From Paracoccus marinaquae (GTDB lineage Bacteria; Pseudomonadota; Alphaproteobacteria; Rhodobacterales; Rhodobacteraceae): 50,341 nucleotides of DNA. This document shows, in pieces, positions 1 to 9,996 of this stretch; position 1 is the first letter of the stretch, and each line of letters begins with the position of its first letter. The notes under the pieces are model-generated. The model was not told where the DNA came from. It saw only the letters and a program-made list of their open reading frames with translations, and ran no database searches. A program made the position numbers and the translations under genes. The stretch covers positions 1-50,341 of the forward strand of contig NZ_JAHKNG010000026.1 in the NCBI RefSeq assembly GCF_018860165.1, in the 5' to 3' direction.

Positions 1-259
1 CCACCAGGATCGCCCGGTCGGCGCCCATCGCAAGCGCGGTGCGCAGCGTCTCGGCCGCCTGCTTGACCCCGATCGAGACGGCGATGACCTCCTCGGCCAC
101 CCCCTTCTCCTTCAGACGGATCGCCTCTTCCACCGCAATCTCGTCAAACGGGTTCATCGACATCTTCACATTCGCAAGATCGACACCCGACCCGTCCGCT
201 TTCACGCGGGCCTTCACGTTGTAGTCGATCACGCGCTTCACCGGCACGAGGACTTTCAT
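1..259 (-). CDS. etfB: Electron transfer flavoprotein subunit beta, partial (5' part)
   Basis: About 86 N-terminal codons are present; the gene runs off the left edge. The protein begins [16 protein letters not shown] and continues with a segment reading [13 protein letters not shown], both typical of the ETF beta subunit. With EtfA it forms the FAD/AMP-containing heterodimer that passes electrons from acyl-CoA and other dehydrogenases to ETF-ubiquinone oxidoreductase. The ATG at 259 is preceded by an AAGGGAGAG Shine-Dalgarno. The adenosyltransferase and HIG1 genes upstream on the same strand are a familiar Rhodobacteraceae neighbourhood. Only the C-terminal part is unseen. Confidence 0.93.
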   Translation of the reverse strand, partial: MKVLVPVKRVIDYNVKARVKADGSGVDLANVKMSMNPFDEIAVEEAIRLKEKGVAEEVIAVSIGVKQAAETLRTALAMGADRAILV

Positions 260-301
260 GCGCCTCTCTCCCTTGTTTGCGTCATATGTCGGGGCTTTGT
301 T

Positions 302-320
302 AGCGGCAGGATTTGCCGCT
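302..320. other. Perfect 7-bp stem-loop between adenosyltransferase and etfB
   Basis: AGCGGCA and TGCCGCT flank a 5-base loop, 72 bases past the stop of the adenosyltransferase gene and about 43 bases before the etfB start. Neither side carries a long T-run, so it is at best a weak terminator or an mRNA-processing or leader structure separating the two genes. Confidence 0.4.
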
Positions 321-391
321 TTACAATGAAAAAACGTCAAACGACGCTGCGTTCGCGGCAATTTCATGCCGCACCGCAGAGATGTCCGGCG

Positions 392-964
392 CTAACGGCT
401 GGCGCCGGGAACCCAGAGGATGTCCTCGCTGCCGCCGCCATTGGACTGGCGGGCGGCCACGAACAGCCAGTCGGACAGGCGGTTGAGATAGCGCACCGCC
501 GCCGGGTTCACATCGCCGCCTGCCGCCAGTTCGGTCGCGCGGCGTTCCGCCCGGCGGGCGACGGTGCGCGACAGGTGCAGATGCGTGGCCAGGGCGGTGC
601 CGCCGGGCAGGATGAAGCTGCGCAGCGGCTTCAGATCCGCGTTCATCTCGTCGATCTCGGCTTCCAGCCGCGTCACCTGCGAATCGATGATTCGCAGCAC
701 CGGATAGCCCGCCTGATCGTCGGCAGCCATGTCGGGACGCGACAGGTCGGCGCCCAGATCGAACAGGTCGTTCTGGATCGTCGACAGGCGTTCGGCCATC
801 AGGTCGGCGGCATGCAGCCGGCAGAGGCCCAGCGTCGCGTTCAACTCGTCCACCGTTCCATAGGCCTCGACGCGGGGATCGTGTTTGGCGACGCGCGTGC
901 CATCGGACAGGGCCGTGTCGCCCTTGTCGCCGGTGCGGGTATAGATCTTGTTCAGCACGACCAT
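392..964 (-). CDS. Cob(I)yrinic acid a,c-diamide adenosyltransferase, PduO type
   Basis: The 190-residue protein transfers the adenosyl group of ATP to cob(I)alamin to make coenzyme B12. The N-terminal KIYTRTGDKGDTALSDG (about residues 5-21) is the ATP-binding signature of the PduO/EutT-like family. The helix RRAERRATEL and the C-terminal YLNRLSDWLFVAAR match the conserved arginine and aspartate positions of the trimeric enzyme. Length is normal. Its ATG overlaps the stop of the HIG1 gene (ATGA), so the two are probably translationally coupled. The name cobO is sometimes applied, but CobO proper belongs to a different fold. Confidence 0.9.
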   Translation of the reverse strand: MVVLNKIYTRTGDKGDTALSDGTRVAKHDPRVEAYGTVDELNATLGLCRLHAADLMAERLSTIQNDLFDLGADLSRPDMAADDQAGYPVLRIIDSQVTRLEAEIDEMNADLKPLRSFILPGGTALATHLHLSRTVARRAERRATELAAGGDVNPAAVRYLNRLSDWLFVAARQSNGGGSEDILWVPGASR

Positions 965-1164
965 CAGCCGGACCTCATCCAGATGAACAGGAGAATCAGA
1001 ACGATGGCCACGGCCTGTGCGATGATGCGCCAGCGCATCAGCCGGTTGCCATGTTTGCGGTTGAACTCGCCACCGCGCGCGAAGCCGCCGATCCCGGTGG
1101 CAAGGATCACCAGCACGATCAGCACCGCGAGAACGACGACATAGAACAGGGGTTGGTCTTGCAT
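964..1164 (-). CDS. HIG1-domain small membrane protein (twin transmembrane protein)
   Basis: The 66-residue protein has two hydrophobic segments (about residues 7-25 and 46-62). Between them is a loop GGEFNRKHGNRLMRWR, the hallmark of the HIG1 (hypoxia-induced gene 1) family. Mitochondrial relatives (Rcf1/HIGD) assist cytochrome oxidase and supercomplex assembly; the function of bacterial members is less clear. It overlaps the adenosyltransferase gene by four bases. The family assignment is confident; a respiratory role is inference. Confidence 0.88.
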   Translation of the reverse strand: MQDQPLFYVVVLAVLIVLVILATGIGGFARGGEFNRKHGNRLMRWRIIAQAVAIVLILLFIWMRSG

Positions 1165-1188
1165 CGGTACCGCCTTTCGCGGGCGAGC

Positions 1189-2007
1189 CTAGCTGCGCCG
1201 GGCGAACCAGTCCAGAGCGCGGGTCGGCAGCAGCCGCCTGCCGACGGCCGACAGCCGGGTCGGCGTGGTGACATGATAGCGCGGGCGCGGGTTCGCCGCG
1301 GTCAAAGCCTGAAGGATCCGGTCGCTGACGGCTGCGGGCGGCAGTTCGAACCGGTCCTTGCCCGCAGGTCCGTAGAGCCGCTTCAACAGGCTGGCGCGGT
1401 ATTGATCGGCCCGGGCGCTGGCCTGCCAGTTCACCCAGCGTTCGAAATGCGGGATGGCGTTGGCGCGGATCCGGCTGGTGATCGGGCCGGGCTCGATCAG
1501 GATCACCCGGACCCCGGTGCCCGCCATTTCCAGCCGCAGCACGTCGGTCAGCCCTTCGAGGGCGAATTTCGTTGCCACATAGGCGCCGCGCCAGGGGATG
1601 CCGACCAGACCGAGGACCGAACTGATATTGACGATCCGCCCGCCACGGGCACGGAAATGCGGGATCAGCCGCATGCTCAGGTCATGGGCGCCGAAGAGAT
1701 TGGCCTCGAAGATCGCCCGCAGCGCGCCGCGCGGCAGATCCTCGACCGCGCCGGGCAGGGCGAAGGCCGCGTTGTTGACCAGCGCGTCCAGCGGCCCGCC
1801 GGCCAGCACCTGATCGACCAGCCGGGCCACGCTGTCGTCATCCGCCAGTTCGAGATGGCGGCATTCCATCCCCTCGGCGCGACGGGCGGCGATATCCTCG
1901 GGGCGGCGGCAGGTGGCGACGACCTGCCAGCCTTCGGCCTGCATCCGCCGCGCCGCGTCCAGCCCGATGCCCGATGAGCATCCGGTGATCAGAACCCGGC
2001 CCGCCAT
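1189..2007 (-). CDS. Short-chain dehydrogenase/reductase (SDR) family oxidoreductase
   Basis: A 272-residue classical SDR. The cofactor motif TGCSSGIG is at residues 8-15. VNNAAF follows near residue 77, then the catalytic Ser in NISSVLG and the Tyr/Lys pair in AYVATK. The basic residues in ATCRRPEDIA after strand 2 suggest a preference for NADP(H). The long C-terminal part (FERWVNWQASARADQYRASL) resembles SDRs acting on retinol- or steroid-like substrates, but the substrate cannot be read from sequence. It lies downstream of the SH3 gene with a one-base gap, so they are probably co-transcribed. Confidence 0.88.
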   Translation of the reverse strand: MAGRVLITGCSSGIGLDAARRMQAEGWQVVATCRRPEDIAARRAEGMECRHLELADDDSVARLVDQVLAGGPLDALVNNAAFALPGAVEDLPRGALRAIFEANLFGAHDLSMRLIPHFRARGGRIVNISSVLGLVGIPWRGAYVATKFALEGLTDVLRLEMAGTGVRVILIEPGPITSRIRANAIPHFERWVNWQASARADQYRASLLKRLYGPAGKDRFELPPAAVSDRILQALTAANPRPRYHVTTPTRLSAVGRRLLPTRALDWFARRS

Positions 2008-2008
2008 G

Positions 2009-2542
2009 TCAGTTTGGCGCCTCGGACGACAGGAACTGCCCCGAGATATAGCCGATGCGCCCGTCGATATCGCGGATATTGACCCAAGGGGTATCGGTCG
2101 GCCCCAGGGCCTCGACCGCCGCGCCGCCGTCCAGCGCCCCGATCACCCGGTCCCCGGTCGAGGGGCCGGCGCGGAAATTCACCCGGTTGCCGGTGACATA
2201 AAGGATCGGCCCCTGTGCGCCGGGCGGCGGTGGCGCAGGGGCATCCGGCGTCCGTCCCGCATGTTCGGGCGAGGGGCGCAGGGGCGGGCCGGGAAACCGC
2301 TGGACCTGTTCGGGGGTCTGGGTCGAGGCCTGCACCAGATCGGCGGGCGGGTCGGCCGCCGGGCTTTCCTGCGCCGCGGGTTCGGTCAGTATCGGCAGCA
2401 GACCACCGCCGCCGTCCGCGGGGCGCGACGCCTGGACCGTCGGCGGGCGGCTGGCCGCGCGCGGATCGCCCCGGCCAAAGACCGACAGCACCAGGAACAG
2501 TGCCGTCAGGGTAAGCGTCATCAGCAAGACCAGCCGTATCAT
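2009..2542 (-). CDS. Exported SH3-domain protein
   Basis: The 177-residue protein starts with an uncleaved-looking signal or anchor (residues 1-22, rich in L, V, T and F). A proline/alanine-rich linker covers about residues 28-108. A C-terminal bacterial SH3 domain (about residues 112-172) contains [19 protein letters not shown] and [19 protein letters not shown]. Such SH3b domains usually bind peptidoglycan or other proteins in the periplasm. It is the first gene of the minus-strand group and is divergent from parC. Confidence 0.82.
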   Translation of the reverse strand: MIRLVLLMTLTLTALFLVLSVFGRGDPRAASRPPTVQASRPADGGGGLLPILTEPAAQESPAADPPADLVQASTQTPEQVQRFPGPPLRPSPEHAGRTPDAPAPPPPGAQGPILYVTGNRVNFRAGPSTGDRVIGALDGGAAVEALGPTDTPWVNIRDIDGRIGYISGQFLSSEAPN

Positions 2543-2670
2543 CGCGTTGCCATAGTCCCTCGCAGGCCGCCTTTTCCCTGCTTAGCGGATCTGGCGGGAC
2601 AACGCCAAGCAGCGGCCCTGCGTTCCGGGTGAAATTCCATCTGGACCGTCGCCGCGCCGCGCCCTATCCC

Positions 2671-4899
2671 ATGGACATGTCCGACGATCAGCCTTCCGAC
2701 CCCGAACAGAACACGCAGGCCGAACCGCTGAGCCGCGCCATCGGCGAGCGTTACCTGACCTATGCGCTGTCAACGATCATGAACCGGGCGCTGCCCGATG
2801 CGCGCGACGGCCTGAAGCCGGTGCATCGCCGCATCCTCTATGCGATGCGCGAGTTGCGGCTGTCACCGACCGGCGCCTTCCGCAAGTCCGCCAAGATCAC
2901 CGGCGACGTGATGGGCAACTATCACCCGCATGGCGATGCCGCGATCTATGACGCGATGGCGCGCCTGGCGCAGGATTTCGCCATGCGCTATCCGCTGGTC
3001 GACGGGCAGGGCAATTTCGGCAATATCGACGGCGACAACCCCGCCGCCAGCCGTTACACCGAGGCGCGTCTGGCGCAGGCCTCCGAGGCGCTGATGGAGG
3101 GGCTGGCCGAGGATTCGGTCGATTTCCGCCCCAATTATGACGGCACGCTGACCGAACCCGTGGTCCTGCCCTCGGCCTTTCCGAACCTTCTGGCCAATGG
3201 CGCCTCGGGGATCGCGGTGGGCATGGCGACGAATATCCCGCCGCATAACCTGCACGAGGTGATCGATGCCTGCCTGCATCTGATCAAGACGCCCGAGGCA
3301 CGCGACGACACCCTGGCCGGAATCATCCAGGGACCGGATTTTCCCACCGGCGGCGTCATCGTCGAAAGCCGCGACTCGATTGCTGAGACCTATCGCATCG
3401 GCCGCGGCGCCTTCCGCGTTCGGGCGAAATGGGAGCAGGAGGATCTGGGCCGCGGCCAGTGGCAGATCGTGGTCACGGAAATTCCCTATCAGGTCCAGAA
3501 GTCCAAGCTGATCGAACGGCTGGCCGAACTGATCCAGACCAAGAGGATCCCGATCCTGGCCGATGTCCGCGACGAATCGGCCGAGGATATCCGCATCGTG
3601 CTGGAGCCGCGCGCCCGCAACGTCGATCCCGAGCAGATGATGGCGGCGCTGTTCCGGGTCAGCGATCTGGAGGTGCGGTTCAGCCTGAACATGAACGTGC
3701 TGATTGACGGCCGTGTGCCCAAGGTCTGCTCGTTGAAAGAGGTTCTGCGTGCCTTCCTCGACCACCGCCGTGACGTTCTGGTCCGGCGCGCGAATTTCCG
3801 GCTGGACAAGATCGCCGCCCGGCTGGAGGTGCTGGAGGGCTATCTGGTCGCCTATCTCAACCTCGACCGGGTGATCGAGATCATCCGCTATGAGGACGAT
3901 CCCAAGGCGGTGATGATGGCCGAGTTCGGCCTGTCCGATGTGCAGGTCGAGGCGATCCTGAACATGCGCCTGCGCGCCCTGCGCAAGCTGGAAGAGATCG
4001 AGCTGCGCGCCGAGCGCGACAGCCTGCTGGACGAGCGTGAGGGCCTGCAGGCGATGCTGGCCGATGAGGCCGCGCAATGGGGCCGGATCGCGGACCAGTT
4101 GAAGGAGGTTCGCAACCTCTTCGGCAAATCCACGCCCGAGGGCCAGCGCCGCACCGTCTTCACCGATGCCGCCGATGTCGAGCCGATCGACCTTGATGCG
4201 ATGATCGAGCGTGAGCCGCTGACCGTGATCCTGTCGAAGATGGGCTGGATCCGGGCGATGAAGGGCCATCAGCCACTGGACGCGGAGCAGAAGTTCAAGG
4301 ATGGCGACGGGCCGGGCCTCGCGCTGCATGCCGAGACGACCGACAAGCTGATGATCTTCGCCAGCAATGGTCGCTTCTACACGCTGCCGGCCAACAATCT
4401 GCCCGGCGGGCGCGGCATGGGCGAACCCCTGCGGCTGATGATCGACCTGCCCAACGAGGCCGAGGTGATCGCGCTTTTCCCCTGGCGCGAGGGCGAGAAA
4501 TATCTGGTCGCCTCGAAGGCGGGCGACGGGTTCGTGGTCGCGGCGGGCGACATTCTGGCCCAGACCAAGACCGGCAAGCAGGTGCTGAACGGCGACGCGC
4601 TGCTGTGCAGGCTGGTCAGCGGCGACCATGTCGCGGTGGTGGGCGAGAACCGCAAGATGCTGGTCTTCCCGCTGACCGAACTGCCCGAGATGGCGCGCGG
4701 CAAGGGGGTCAGACTGCAGAAGTTCAAGGATGGCGGGCTGTCGGACGCGATCTGCCTGACGCTGGCCGAGGGACTCAGCTGGCCGATGGGCGGCGGCAAG
4801 ACCCGCACCGAAAGCGATCTGACCGAATGGCTGAACAAGCGCGCCACCTCCGGGCGCATGGCGCCGCGTGGCTTTCCGCGCGACAACAGGTTCGCCTAG
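2671..4899 (+). CDS. parC: DNA topoisomerase IV subunit A
   Basis: ParC cleaves and religates DNA in the ParC2ParE2 enzyme that decatenates daughter chromosomes. The sequence shows [25 protein letters not shown] and [19 protein letters not shown]. The catalytic tyrosine is in RYTE at about residue 129, followed by the long helical tower and a short C-terminal beta-pinwheel. Length is 742 residues from this ATG, close to E. coli ParC. An in-frame GTG at 2629 would add 14 residues; neither start has a strong Shine-Dalgarno, and I chose ATG 2671 because the extra residues do not look conserved. At the fluoroquinolone hot spot (E. coli Ser80) this protein has Ala90. Confidence 0.93.
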   Translation: MDMSDDQPSDPEQNTQAEPLSRAIGERYLTYALSTIMNRALPDARDGLKPVHRRILYAMRELRLSPTGAFRKSAKITGDVMGNYHPHGDAAIYDAMARLAQDFAMRYPLVDGQGNFGNIDGDNPAASRYTEARLAQASEALMEGLAEDSVDFRPNYDGTLTEPVVLPSAFPNLLANGASGIAVGMATNIPPHNLHEVIDACLHLIKTPEARDDTLAGIIQGPDFPTGGVIVESRDSIAETYRIGRGAFRVRAKWEQEDLGRGQWQIVVTEIPYQVQKSKLIERLAELIQTKRIPILADVRDESAEDIRIVLEPRARNVDPEQMMAALFRVSDLEVRFSLNMNVLIDGRVPKVCSLKEVLRAFLDHRRDVLVRRANFRLDKIAARLEVLEGYLVAYLNLDRVIEIIRYEDDPKAVMMAEFGLSDVQVEAILNMRLRALRKLEEIELRAERDSLLDEREGLQAMLADEAAQWGRIADQLKEVRNLFGKSTPEGQRRTVFTDAADVEPIDLDAMIEREPLTVILSKMGWIRAMKGHQPLDAEQKFKDGDGPGLALHAETTDKLMIFASNGRFYTLPANNLPGGRGMGEPLRLMIDLPNEAEVIALFPWREGEKYLVASKAGDGFVVAAGDILAQTKTGKQVLNGDALLCRLVSGDHVAVVGENRKMLVFPLTELPEMARGKGVRLQKFKDGGLSDAICLTLAEGLSWPMGGGKTRTESDLTEWLNKRATSGRMAPRGFPRDNRFA

Positions 4900-5053
4900 G
4901 CGCGGTGCCGTGCGCGGGGATTAACCACGAAGGCCCTGAGGCGTTTTCCTTCGCGTCCGGCCTGATTATTCTGGCAGGGGGGCAAGCTGCCGCGTGACAT
5001 GATGAGGCGGCTTGCCTATACCGTGCGTAAGCCTGTGGTAAACGGTTGAACGG

Positions 5054-5614
5054 ATGCAGATCGAACATACCGCCCTTGCCGGCGTCCTGATCGTCACGCC
5101 GGCGCGGCACGGCGACGAGCGCGGTTTCTTCTCGGAAAGCTGGAACCGCCGCAGCCTCGAAGCTGCCGGTGTGAACCTGCCCGAATTCGTGCAGGACAAT
5201 CACTCCCTGTCGCGCCAGACCGGGACGCTGCGCGGGTTGCACTACCAGGCGCCGCCCCATGCACAGGGCAAGCTGGTCCGCTGCGGCCGCGGCCGGCTTT
5301 TCGATGTGGCCGTCGATGCCCGGCGCGGCAGCGCCACCTATGGCCAGTGGATCGGGGTCGAGCTGTCCTTCGAGAATGGCCGGCAGATCTGGATCCCGGC
5401 GGGTTTCCTGCACGGCTTCGTGACGCGCGAGCCCGAGACCGAGGTGATCTACAAATGCACCGCGCATTACGACCGTGCCAGCGACGGCGGCGTTCGCTGG
5501 GACAGCCTCGGGATCGATTGGGGGATCGCGGATCCGGTCCTGTCCGAAAAGGACCGCGCGGCCCCTGGCTTTGCCGAATGGACCACGCCTTTCAACGCGG
5601 ATGGTGACGCATGA
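5054..5614 (+). CDS. rfbC: dTDP-4-dehydrorhamnose 3,5-epimerase
   Basis: The 186-residue cupin enzyme converts dTDP-4-keto-6-deoxyglucose to dTDP-4-keto-rhamnose, step three of dTDP-L-rhamnose synthesis. Visible motifs are [10 protein letters not shown], then FVQDNHSLS and [19 protein letters not shown] (about residues 56-74, including the catalytic His), and IPAGFLHGF. It is the first gene of rfbC-B-D-A and its last codon overlaps the rfbB start (ATGA). Length is typical of the family. Confidence 0.96.
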   Translation: MQIEHTALAGVLIVTPARHGDERGFFSESWNRRSLEAAGVNLPEFVQDNHSLSRQTGTLRGLHYQAPPHAQGKLVRCGRGRLFDVAVDARRGSATYGQWIGVELSFENGRQIWIPAGFLHGFVTREPETEVIYKCTAHYDRASDGGVRWDSLGIDWGIADPVLSEKDRAAPGFAEWTTPFNADGDA

Positions 5615-6648
5615 AGATACTTGTAACCGGCGGGGCGGGGTTCATCGGCTCGGCCGTGGTGCGGCTGGCGGTCGCGCGCGGGCATGAGGTGGTCAATCTG
5701 GACGCGCTGACCTATGCCGCCAATCTGGCCAATGTCGCACCGGTGGCCGACAGCGATCTCTATCGTTTCGAGCAGGCCGATATCCGCGATCGCGCCGCGC
5801 TGGACCGGATCTTTGCCACCCACCGGCCCGATGTGGTCATGCATCTGGCGGCCGAAAGTCATGTCGACCGGTCCATCGACGGCCCGTCGGCCTTTATCGA
5901 AACGAATGTGATCGGCACCTTCAACCTGCTGGAGGCGGCGCGTAGCCACTGGCTGTCCGAAGGCAGGCCCGCGGGCTTTCGCTTTCACCACATCTCGACC
6001 GACGAGGTGTTCGGCAGCCTCGGCGAGACCGGCCAGTTCACCGAGGACACGCCCTACGACCCGCGCAGCCCCTATTCGGCCAGCAAGGCCGGCTCGGATC
6101 ACCTCGTGCGTGCCTGGCACGAGACCTATGGCCTGCCGGTCGTGCTGACCAACTGTTCCAACAATTACGGCCCCTATCATTTCCCCGAAAAGCTGGTGCC
6201 GGTGGTGATCCTGAAGGCGCTGGCCGGCGAGCCGATCCCGGTCTATGGCGACGGCGGCAATGTCCGCGACTGGCTTTATGTCGAGGATCATGCCGATGCG
6301 CTGCTGCTGGTGGTCGAGAAGGGCGAAATCGGCCGCAGCTACAATATCGGTGGCGAGAACGAGGCGCGGAATATCGACCTCGTGCGCACCATCTGCGCCC
6401 ATATGGACGCGCTGCACCCCGAAGGCGCGCCGCATGCCGACCTGATCAGCTTCGTGCCCGACCGGCCCGGCCATGACCGCCGCTATGCCATCGACCCGGC
6501 ACGGATCCGCGAGGAACTGGGCTGGCGCCCCTCGGTCACCGTCGAAGAGGGGCTGCGCCGCACGGTCGAATGGTATCTGGACAACCGCGAGTGGTGGCAG
6601 CCGCTGCTGTCGCGCGACGGCGTCGGCAAGCGGCTGGGAACCGGCTGA
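5611..6648 (+). CDS. rfbB: dTDP-glucose 4,6-dehydratase
   Basis: The 345-residue extended SDR dehydrates dTDP-glucose to dTDP-4-keto-6-deoxyglucose using bound NAD+. The NAD motif TGGAGFIGS is at residues 7-15. [23 protein letters not shown] and the catalytic [12 protein letters not shown] follow, with [12 protein letters not shown] characteristic of RmlB. It overlaps rfbC upstream (4 bases) and shares a base with rfbD downstream (TGATG), so the pathway enzymes are probably made together. Confidence 0.97.
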   Translation: MKILVTGGAGFIGSAVVRLAVARGHEVVNLDALTYAANLANVAPVADSDLYRFEQADIRDRAALDRIFATHRPDVVMHLAAESHVDRSIDGPSAFIETNVIGTFNLLEAARSHWLSEGRPAGFRFHHISTDEVFGSLGETGQFTEDTPYDPRSPYSASKAGSDHLVRAWHETYGLPVVLTNCSNNYGPYHFPEKLVPVVILKALAGEPIPVYGDGGNVRDWLYVEDHADALLLVVEKGEIGRSYNIGGENEARNIDLVRTICAHMDALHPEGAPHADLISFVPDRPGHDRRYAIDPARIREELGWRPSVTVEEGLRRTVEWYLDNREWWQPLLSRDGVGKRLGTG

Positions 6649-7502
6649 TGCAGGGGCTACTGGTCTTTGGCCGGACCGGGCAGGTGGCGCGCGAACTGGC
6701 GCGGGTGGCGCCCGCTGCGCGCTGTCTGGGCCGCGACGCGGCCGATCTGAGCGACCCCGCGGCCTGCGCCGCGGCGCTGGCCCAGGCTCAGCCCCGGCTG
6801 GTCATCAACGCGGCCGCCTATACCGCCGTGGACCGCGCCGAAACCGAGGCCGGGACCGCGCGGCTGGTCAATGCCGAGGCCCCGGCGGCGATGGCGGCCG
6901 AGGCGGCGCGGCTGGGGGTGCCCTTCCTGCATGTCTCGACCGACTACGTCTTCGATGGCAGCGGTCAGGTGCCGTGGCGCGAGGCCGACCCGACCGGCCC
7001 GCTTGGTGTCTATGGTGCGACCAAGCTGGCGGGTGAGGAGGGGGTGATGGCCGCTGGCGGTCAGACGGCGGTGTTGCGCACCTCATGGGTATTTTCCGCC
7101 CATGGCGCCAATTTCGTGAAGACCATGCTGCGGCTGGGGCGCGAACGCGATCAGCTTGGCATCGTCGCCGATCAGATCGGCGGGCCGACCCCGGCGTCAG
7201 CCATCGCCGCCGCGCTGCTGGTGATGGGTCGCGCCATGCTGGCGGATCGCGACAAGGGCGGGATCTATCACTTCGCGGGCGCCCCCGATGCAAGCTGGGC
7301 CGATTTCGCGCGTGAGATATTTTCGCAGGCGGGCGTCTCCTGCGCGGTGCGGCCGATCGCGACGGCGGACTATCCGACCCCGGCGCGGCGGCCGGCCAAT
7401 TCGCGGCTGGACTGCCGCCGCATCGCGGAAGATTTCGGCATCGACCGGCCCGACTGGCGCGCCGGGCTGGCAGAGGTTCTGAAGGAACTGGAGGACGCAT
7501 GA
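6648..7502 (+). CDS. rfbD: dTDP-4-dehydrorhamnose reductase
   Basis: A 284-residue SDR-fold reductase performing the last step to dTDP-L-rhamnose with NAD(P)H. From the start [17 protein letters not shown] the motifs are a GRTGQV dinucleotide site, [22 protein letters not shown], the catalytic YGATKLAGE and RTSWVF. The ATG at 6648 overlaps the rfbB stop; longer in-frame extensions would run back into rfbB and are not needed. Its end overlaps rfbA by four bases. Confidence 0.96.
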   Translation: MQGLLVFGRTGQVARELARVAPAARCLGRDAADLSDPAACAAALAQAQPRLVINAAAYTAVDRAETEAGTARLVNAEAPAAMAAEAARLGVPFLHVSTDYVFDGSGQVPWREADPTGPLGVYGATKLAGEEGVMAAGGQTAVLRTSWVFSAHGANFVKTMLRLGRERDQLGIVADQIGGPTPASAIAAALLVMGRAMLADRDKGGIYHFAGAPDASWADFAREIFSQAGVSCAVRPIATADYPTPARRPANSRLDCRRIAEDFGIDRPDWRAGLAEVLKELEDA

Positions 7503-8380
7503 CTGAGCGCAAGGGCATCATTCTGGCAGGCGGCTCGGGCACGCGGCTCTATCCGATCACCATGGGCGTGTCGAAGCAGCTTCTGCCGCTTTATGACAAG
7601 CCGATGATCTACTACCCGATCACCGTGCTGATGCTGGCCGGTATCCGCGAGATCGCCATCATCACCACGCCCGAGGATCAGGCCCAGTTCCAGCGGCTGC
7701 TGGGCGATGGCGGCCAGTGGGGGCTGCGGTTCGAATGGATCGTCCAGCCCTCGCCCGACGGGTTGGCCCAGGCCTACCTGCTGGCCGAGGATTTTCTGGC
7801 CGGCGCGCCCTCGGCGATGGTTCTGGGCGACAATATCTTCTTCGGCCACGGCCTGCCGGTGCTGTTGAACGCGGCGGATGTGCGGCCCTCGGGCGGGACC
7901 GTCTTCGGCTATCGGGTCAGCGATCCCGAACGCTATGGCGTGGTCGATTTCGACGCCGATGGCCGGGCGCGCGCGATCATCGAGAAACCCGCCAGGCCGC
8001 CCTCGAACTATGCGGTGACGGGGCTTTATTTCCTGGACGGCACGGCGCCCCGGCGCGCCGCCGAGGTCAGACCGTCCGAGCGGGGCGAGCTGGAAATCAC
8101 CACGCTTCTGGAAAGCTATCTGGCCGACGGCTCGCTGACCGTGGAAAAGATGGGCCGTGGCTTTGCCTGGCTGGATACCGGAACCCATGCCAGCCTGCTG
8201 GATGCGGGGAATTTCGTGCGCACGCTGGAAAACCGGCAGGGCCTGCAGACCGGCTGCCCGGAAGAGATCGCCTTCGAGGCGGGCTGGATCAGTGCCGACC
8301 AGCTGCGCGAGCGTGCCGGGAAATTCGCCAAGAACGACTATGGCGCCTATCTGTTGCGGGTACTGGCCGAGCGCGCCTGA
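7499..8380 (+). CDS. rfbA: Glucose-1-phosphate thymidylyltransferase
   Basis: The 293-residue nucleotidyltransferase makes dTDP-glucose from dTTP and glucose-1-phosphate, the committed first step of the rhamnose pathway. The signature [11 protein letters not shown] is at residues 11-21. [16 protein letters not shown], then PDGLAQA and LGDNIFFG follow, all typical of RmlA. It is last of the four rfb genes. Its final 34 bases overlap, in opposite orientation, the end of the GT2 glycosyltransferase gene. Confidence 0.97.
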   Translation: MTERKGIILAGGSGTRLYPITMGVSKQLLPLYDKPMIYYPITVLMLAGIREIAIITTPEDQAQFQRLLGDGGQWGLRFEWIVQPSPDGLAQAYLLAEDFLAGAPSAMVLGDNIFFGHGLPVLLNAADVRPSGGTVFGYRVSDPERYGVVDFDADGRARAIIEKPARPPSNYAVTGLYFLDGTAPRRAAEVRPSERGELEITTLLESYLADGSLTVEKMGRGFAWLDTGTHASLLDAGNFVRTLENRQGLQTGCPEEIAFEAGWISADQLRERAGKFAKNDYGAYLLRVLAERA

Positions 8381-9300
8381 CGCAGGCGACCCGTCGCAGC
8401 CGCAAGGTAGAGTGCGGCCGTCCCGGCCCGCGTATGGCGATAAAGACCCAGGCCATGCATCCGTTTCGCCGCCAGTGGCGGCGACAGGTGCAGGGCCGCC
8501 TCAAAGCCCTGCAGAATGGCAAGGTTCTCTGGCGTCAGCAGATCGGTGACCGGCGACAGCGCCCGGATATTCGCCCCCAGCCAGGCACCGTAATCGCCCG
8601 CGAAAAGCTGGCCAAGTCGCCTCGCCATGGCGCCGGGGGTGTCGTTGCGGCCCATCTCGCTCTCATCGTGCTGGCGATACATCAGTGCCGGCCTCGGATC
8701 GTGAACAAGCCTCGCTCCGGCCCCGGAGGTCAGCTGATAGGCCCACCAGTCATGCGATTCGATCCCGGCCGCGCGGGCGGCGGGCACCGCCGCCTGCAGC
8801 AAGGCTGCCGCGGGCGCGTTGAACACCGAGGTATTACCGGCCATGCAGGCCTGAACCAGCGCGTTGCGAAATCCGAAAGGGCGCTGAAACCGGCGCGATT
8901 CCCCGGCCGGTTTCAGGTCGTGCCGCGCGATGATCGTCCGTGCCGCATAATGCGCGGGTCCCTCGATCCCCTCCAGCGCCGCGACGGCGCGGGCCAGCTT
9001 TTCGGGAAACCACATGTCGTCCTGATCGCAGAAGGCCAGCATCTGCCCCGCCGGGGCCTGCCCGATCAGGTGAAGGAAATTCCGCGTCGCCCCCTCGGCG
9101 GGTCCCTCGATCAGCCGCACCCGATCAGGGGGTTGCCGCGCCGCAAATTCGGTCACGATCTCGCGCGTCCCGTCCCGCGAGCCATCGTCGGAAACCAGAA
9201 GCCGCCAGTCAGGATGGGTTTGCCCGGCGATGCTGTCGAGCTGTGCCTGAATGAAGCGCGCACCCTGATAGCTGGCCAGCAGGATCGTCACGCAGGGCAT
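8347..9300 (-). CDS. Family 2 glycosyltransferase, probable rhamnosyltransferase
   Basis: The 317-residue inverting glycosyltransferase has a GT-A fold. [17 protein letters not shown] opens it, SDDGSRDGT holds the nucleotide-binding aspartates, and the metal-binding region is AFCDQDDMW near residue 92. The DQDDMW form is typical of the RgpB-like subgroup, several of which transfer rhamnose. I chose ATG 9300 because GT2 enzymes begin at this strand; an upstream in-frame start would add 42 low-complexity residues. It faces the dTDP-rhamnose operon tail to tail with a 34-base overlap. That it uses dTDP-L-rhamnose is inference from this context; the acceptor is unknown. Confidence 0.85.
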   Translation of the reverse strand: MPCVTILLASYQGARFIQAQLDSIAGQTHPDWRLLVSDDGSRDGTREIVTEFAARQPPDRVRLIEGPAEGATRNFLHLIGQAPAGQMLAFCDQDDMWFPEKLARAVAALEGIEGPAHYAARTIIARHDLKPAGESRRFQRPFGFRNALVQACMAGNTSVFNAPAAALLQAAVPAARAAGIESHDWWAYQLTSGAGARLVHDPRPALMYRQHDESEMGRNDTPGAMARRLGQLFAGDYGAWLGANIRALSPVTDLLTPENLAILQGFEAALHLSPPLAAKRMHGLGLYRHTRAGTAALYLAAATGRLRQARSASTRNR

Positions 9301-9466
9301 GGCCTGCGTGGTCTCGTCGCCCCGGCGCGGCGTGATCCGCGACGAAAGGCTGTTCTGAGGTTGCCGGGACAAGGGGCGCTCCGTGCGAATCCTCCTGCTT
9401 CTGCCGCGTCCCGTCCCGATAGGCAATGTGGTGATGGCGCGCCGCAGGGGTCGGCCGGCAGATCGC

Positions 9467-9985
9467 CTATCCCGCCTGCCGCGCGATATCCTCGATCAGC
9501 ACCCGCGACACAGGAAGTGCTGTCGCCTCGCGCACGGCGCGCAAAAGCTGTTCGCGCAGGACCCGGGTGCTGGCTTCGGCGGTGAAGTTCCCGTCGAAGC
9601 CACCGGTATTCGCCTGGATCATCAGCTGCCGCAGCAGGGCGTCGCGCAGGCGGTGTTCCTGCTGCTTCATCGCCTCCAGCTGATCTTCGGTCGTCTCGAT
9701 GCTGAGCGTCAGGATCATGACCGCGCCCATATCGCCATTGCGCATCAGCGGAACGAAGAACTGCGCCGGAAAGGTGAACCAGGCCGCGCTGCCGGTTTCG
9801 GCTTGCTGGGTGTCCGGGGGCCCGGCGTCGCCGGGGTCCGGCTCGGACTTCGGGTCGTGGCCCTCGGATGCGCCGGAGGCTGCGACCTCGCTGGCGGCCT
9901 CATCGGCGGGCCGCAGAAACTCGCCGCCGGCGATGCCGCCGACAAGGGCCAGAACGGGCAGGATCAGGGTCAGGATTTTCTTCAT
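9467..9985 (-). CDS. fliL: Flagellar basal body-associated protein FliL
   Basis: The 172-residue inner-membrane protein has a single N-terminal transmembrane segment (about residues 3-21), an acidic Ala/Glu/Asp-rich linker, and a periplasmic FliL domain. That domain runs from FTFPAQFFVPLMRNG to the C-terminal VSRVLIEDIARQ. FliL forms a ring around the stator units of the flagellar motor. It is the last gene of the flgB-to-fliL operon, 11 bases after flgH. The flagellar context makes the call firm although FliL sequences diverge strongly. Confidence 0.88.
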   Translation of the reverse strand: MKKILTLILPVLALVGGIAGGEFLRPADEAASEVAASGASEGHDPKSEPDPGDAGPPDTQQAETGSAAWFTFPAQFFVPLMRNGDMGAVMILTLSIETTEDQLEAMKQQEHRLRDALLRQLMIQANTGGFDGNFTAEASTRVLREQLLRAVREATALPVSRVLIEDIARQAG

Positions 9986-9996
9986 GCGTCGCGACC

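Noticed and set aside
2863..4629. A 588-codon antisense frame inside parC
   Set aside because: Rich in H, Q, D and R as expected for the shadow of a GC-rich gene; no Shine-Dalgarno or family resemblance.
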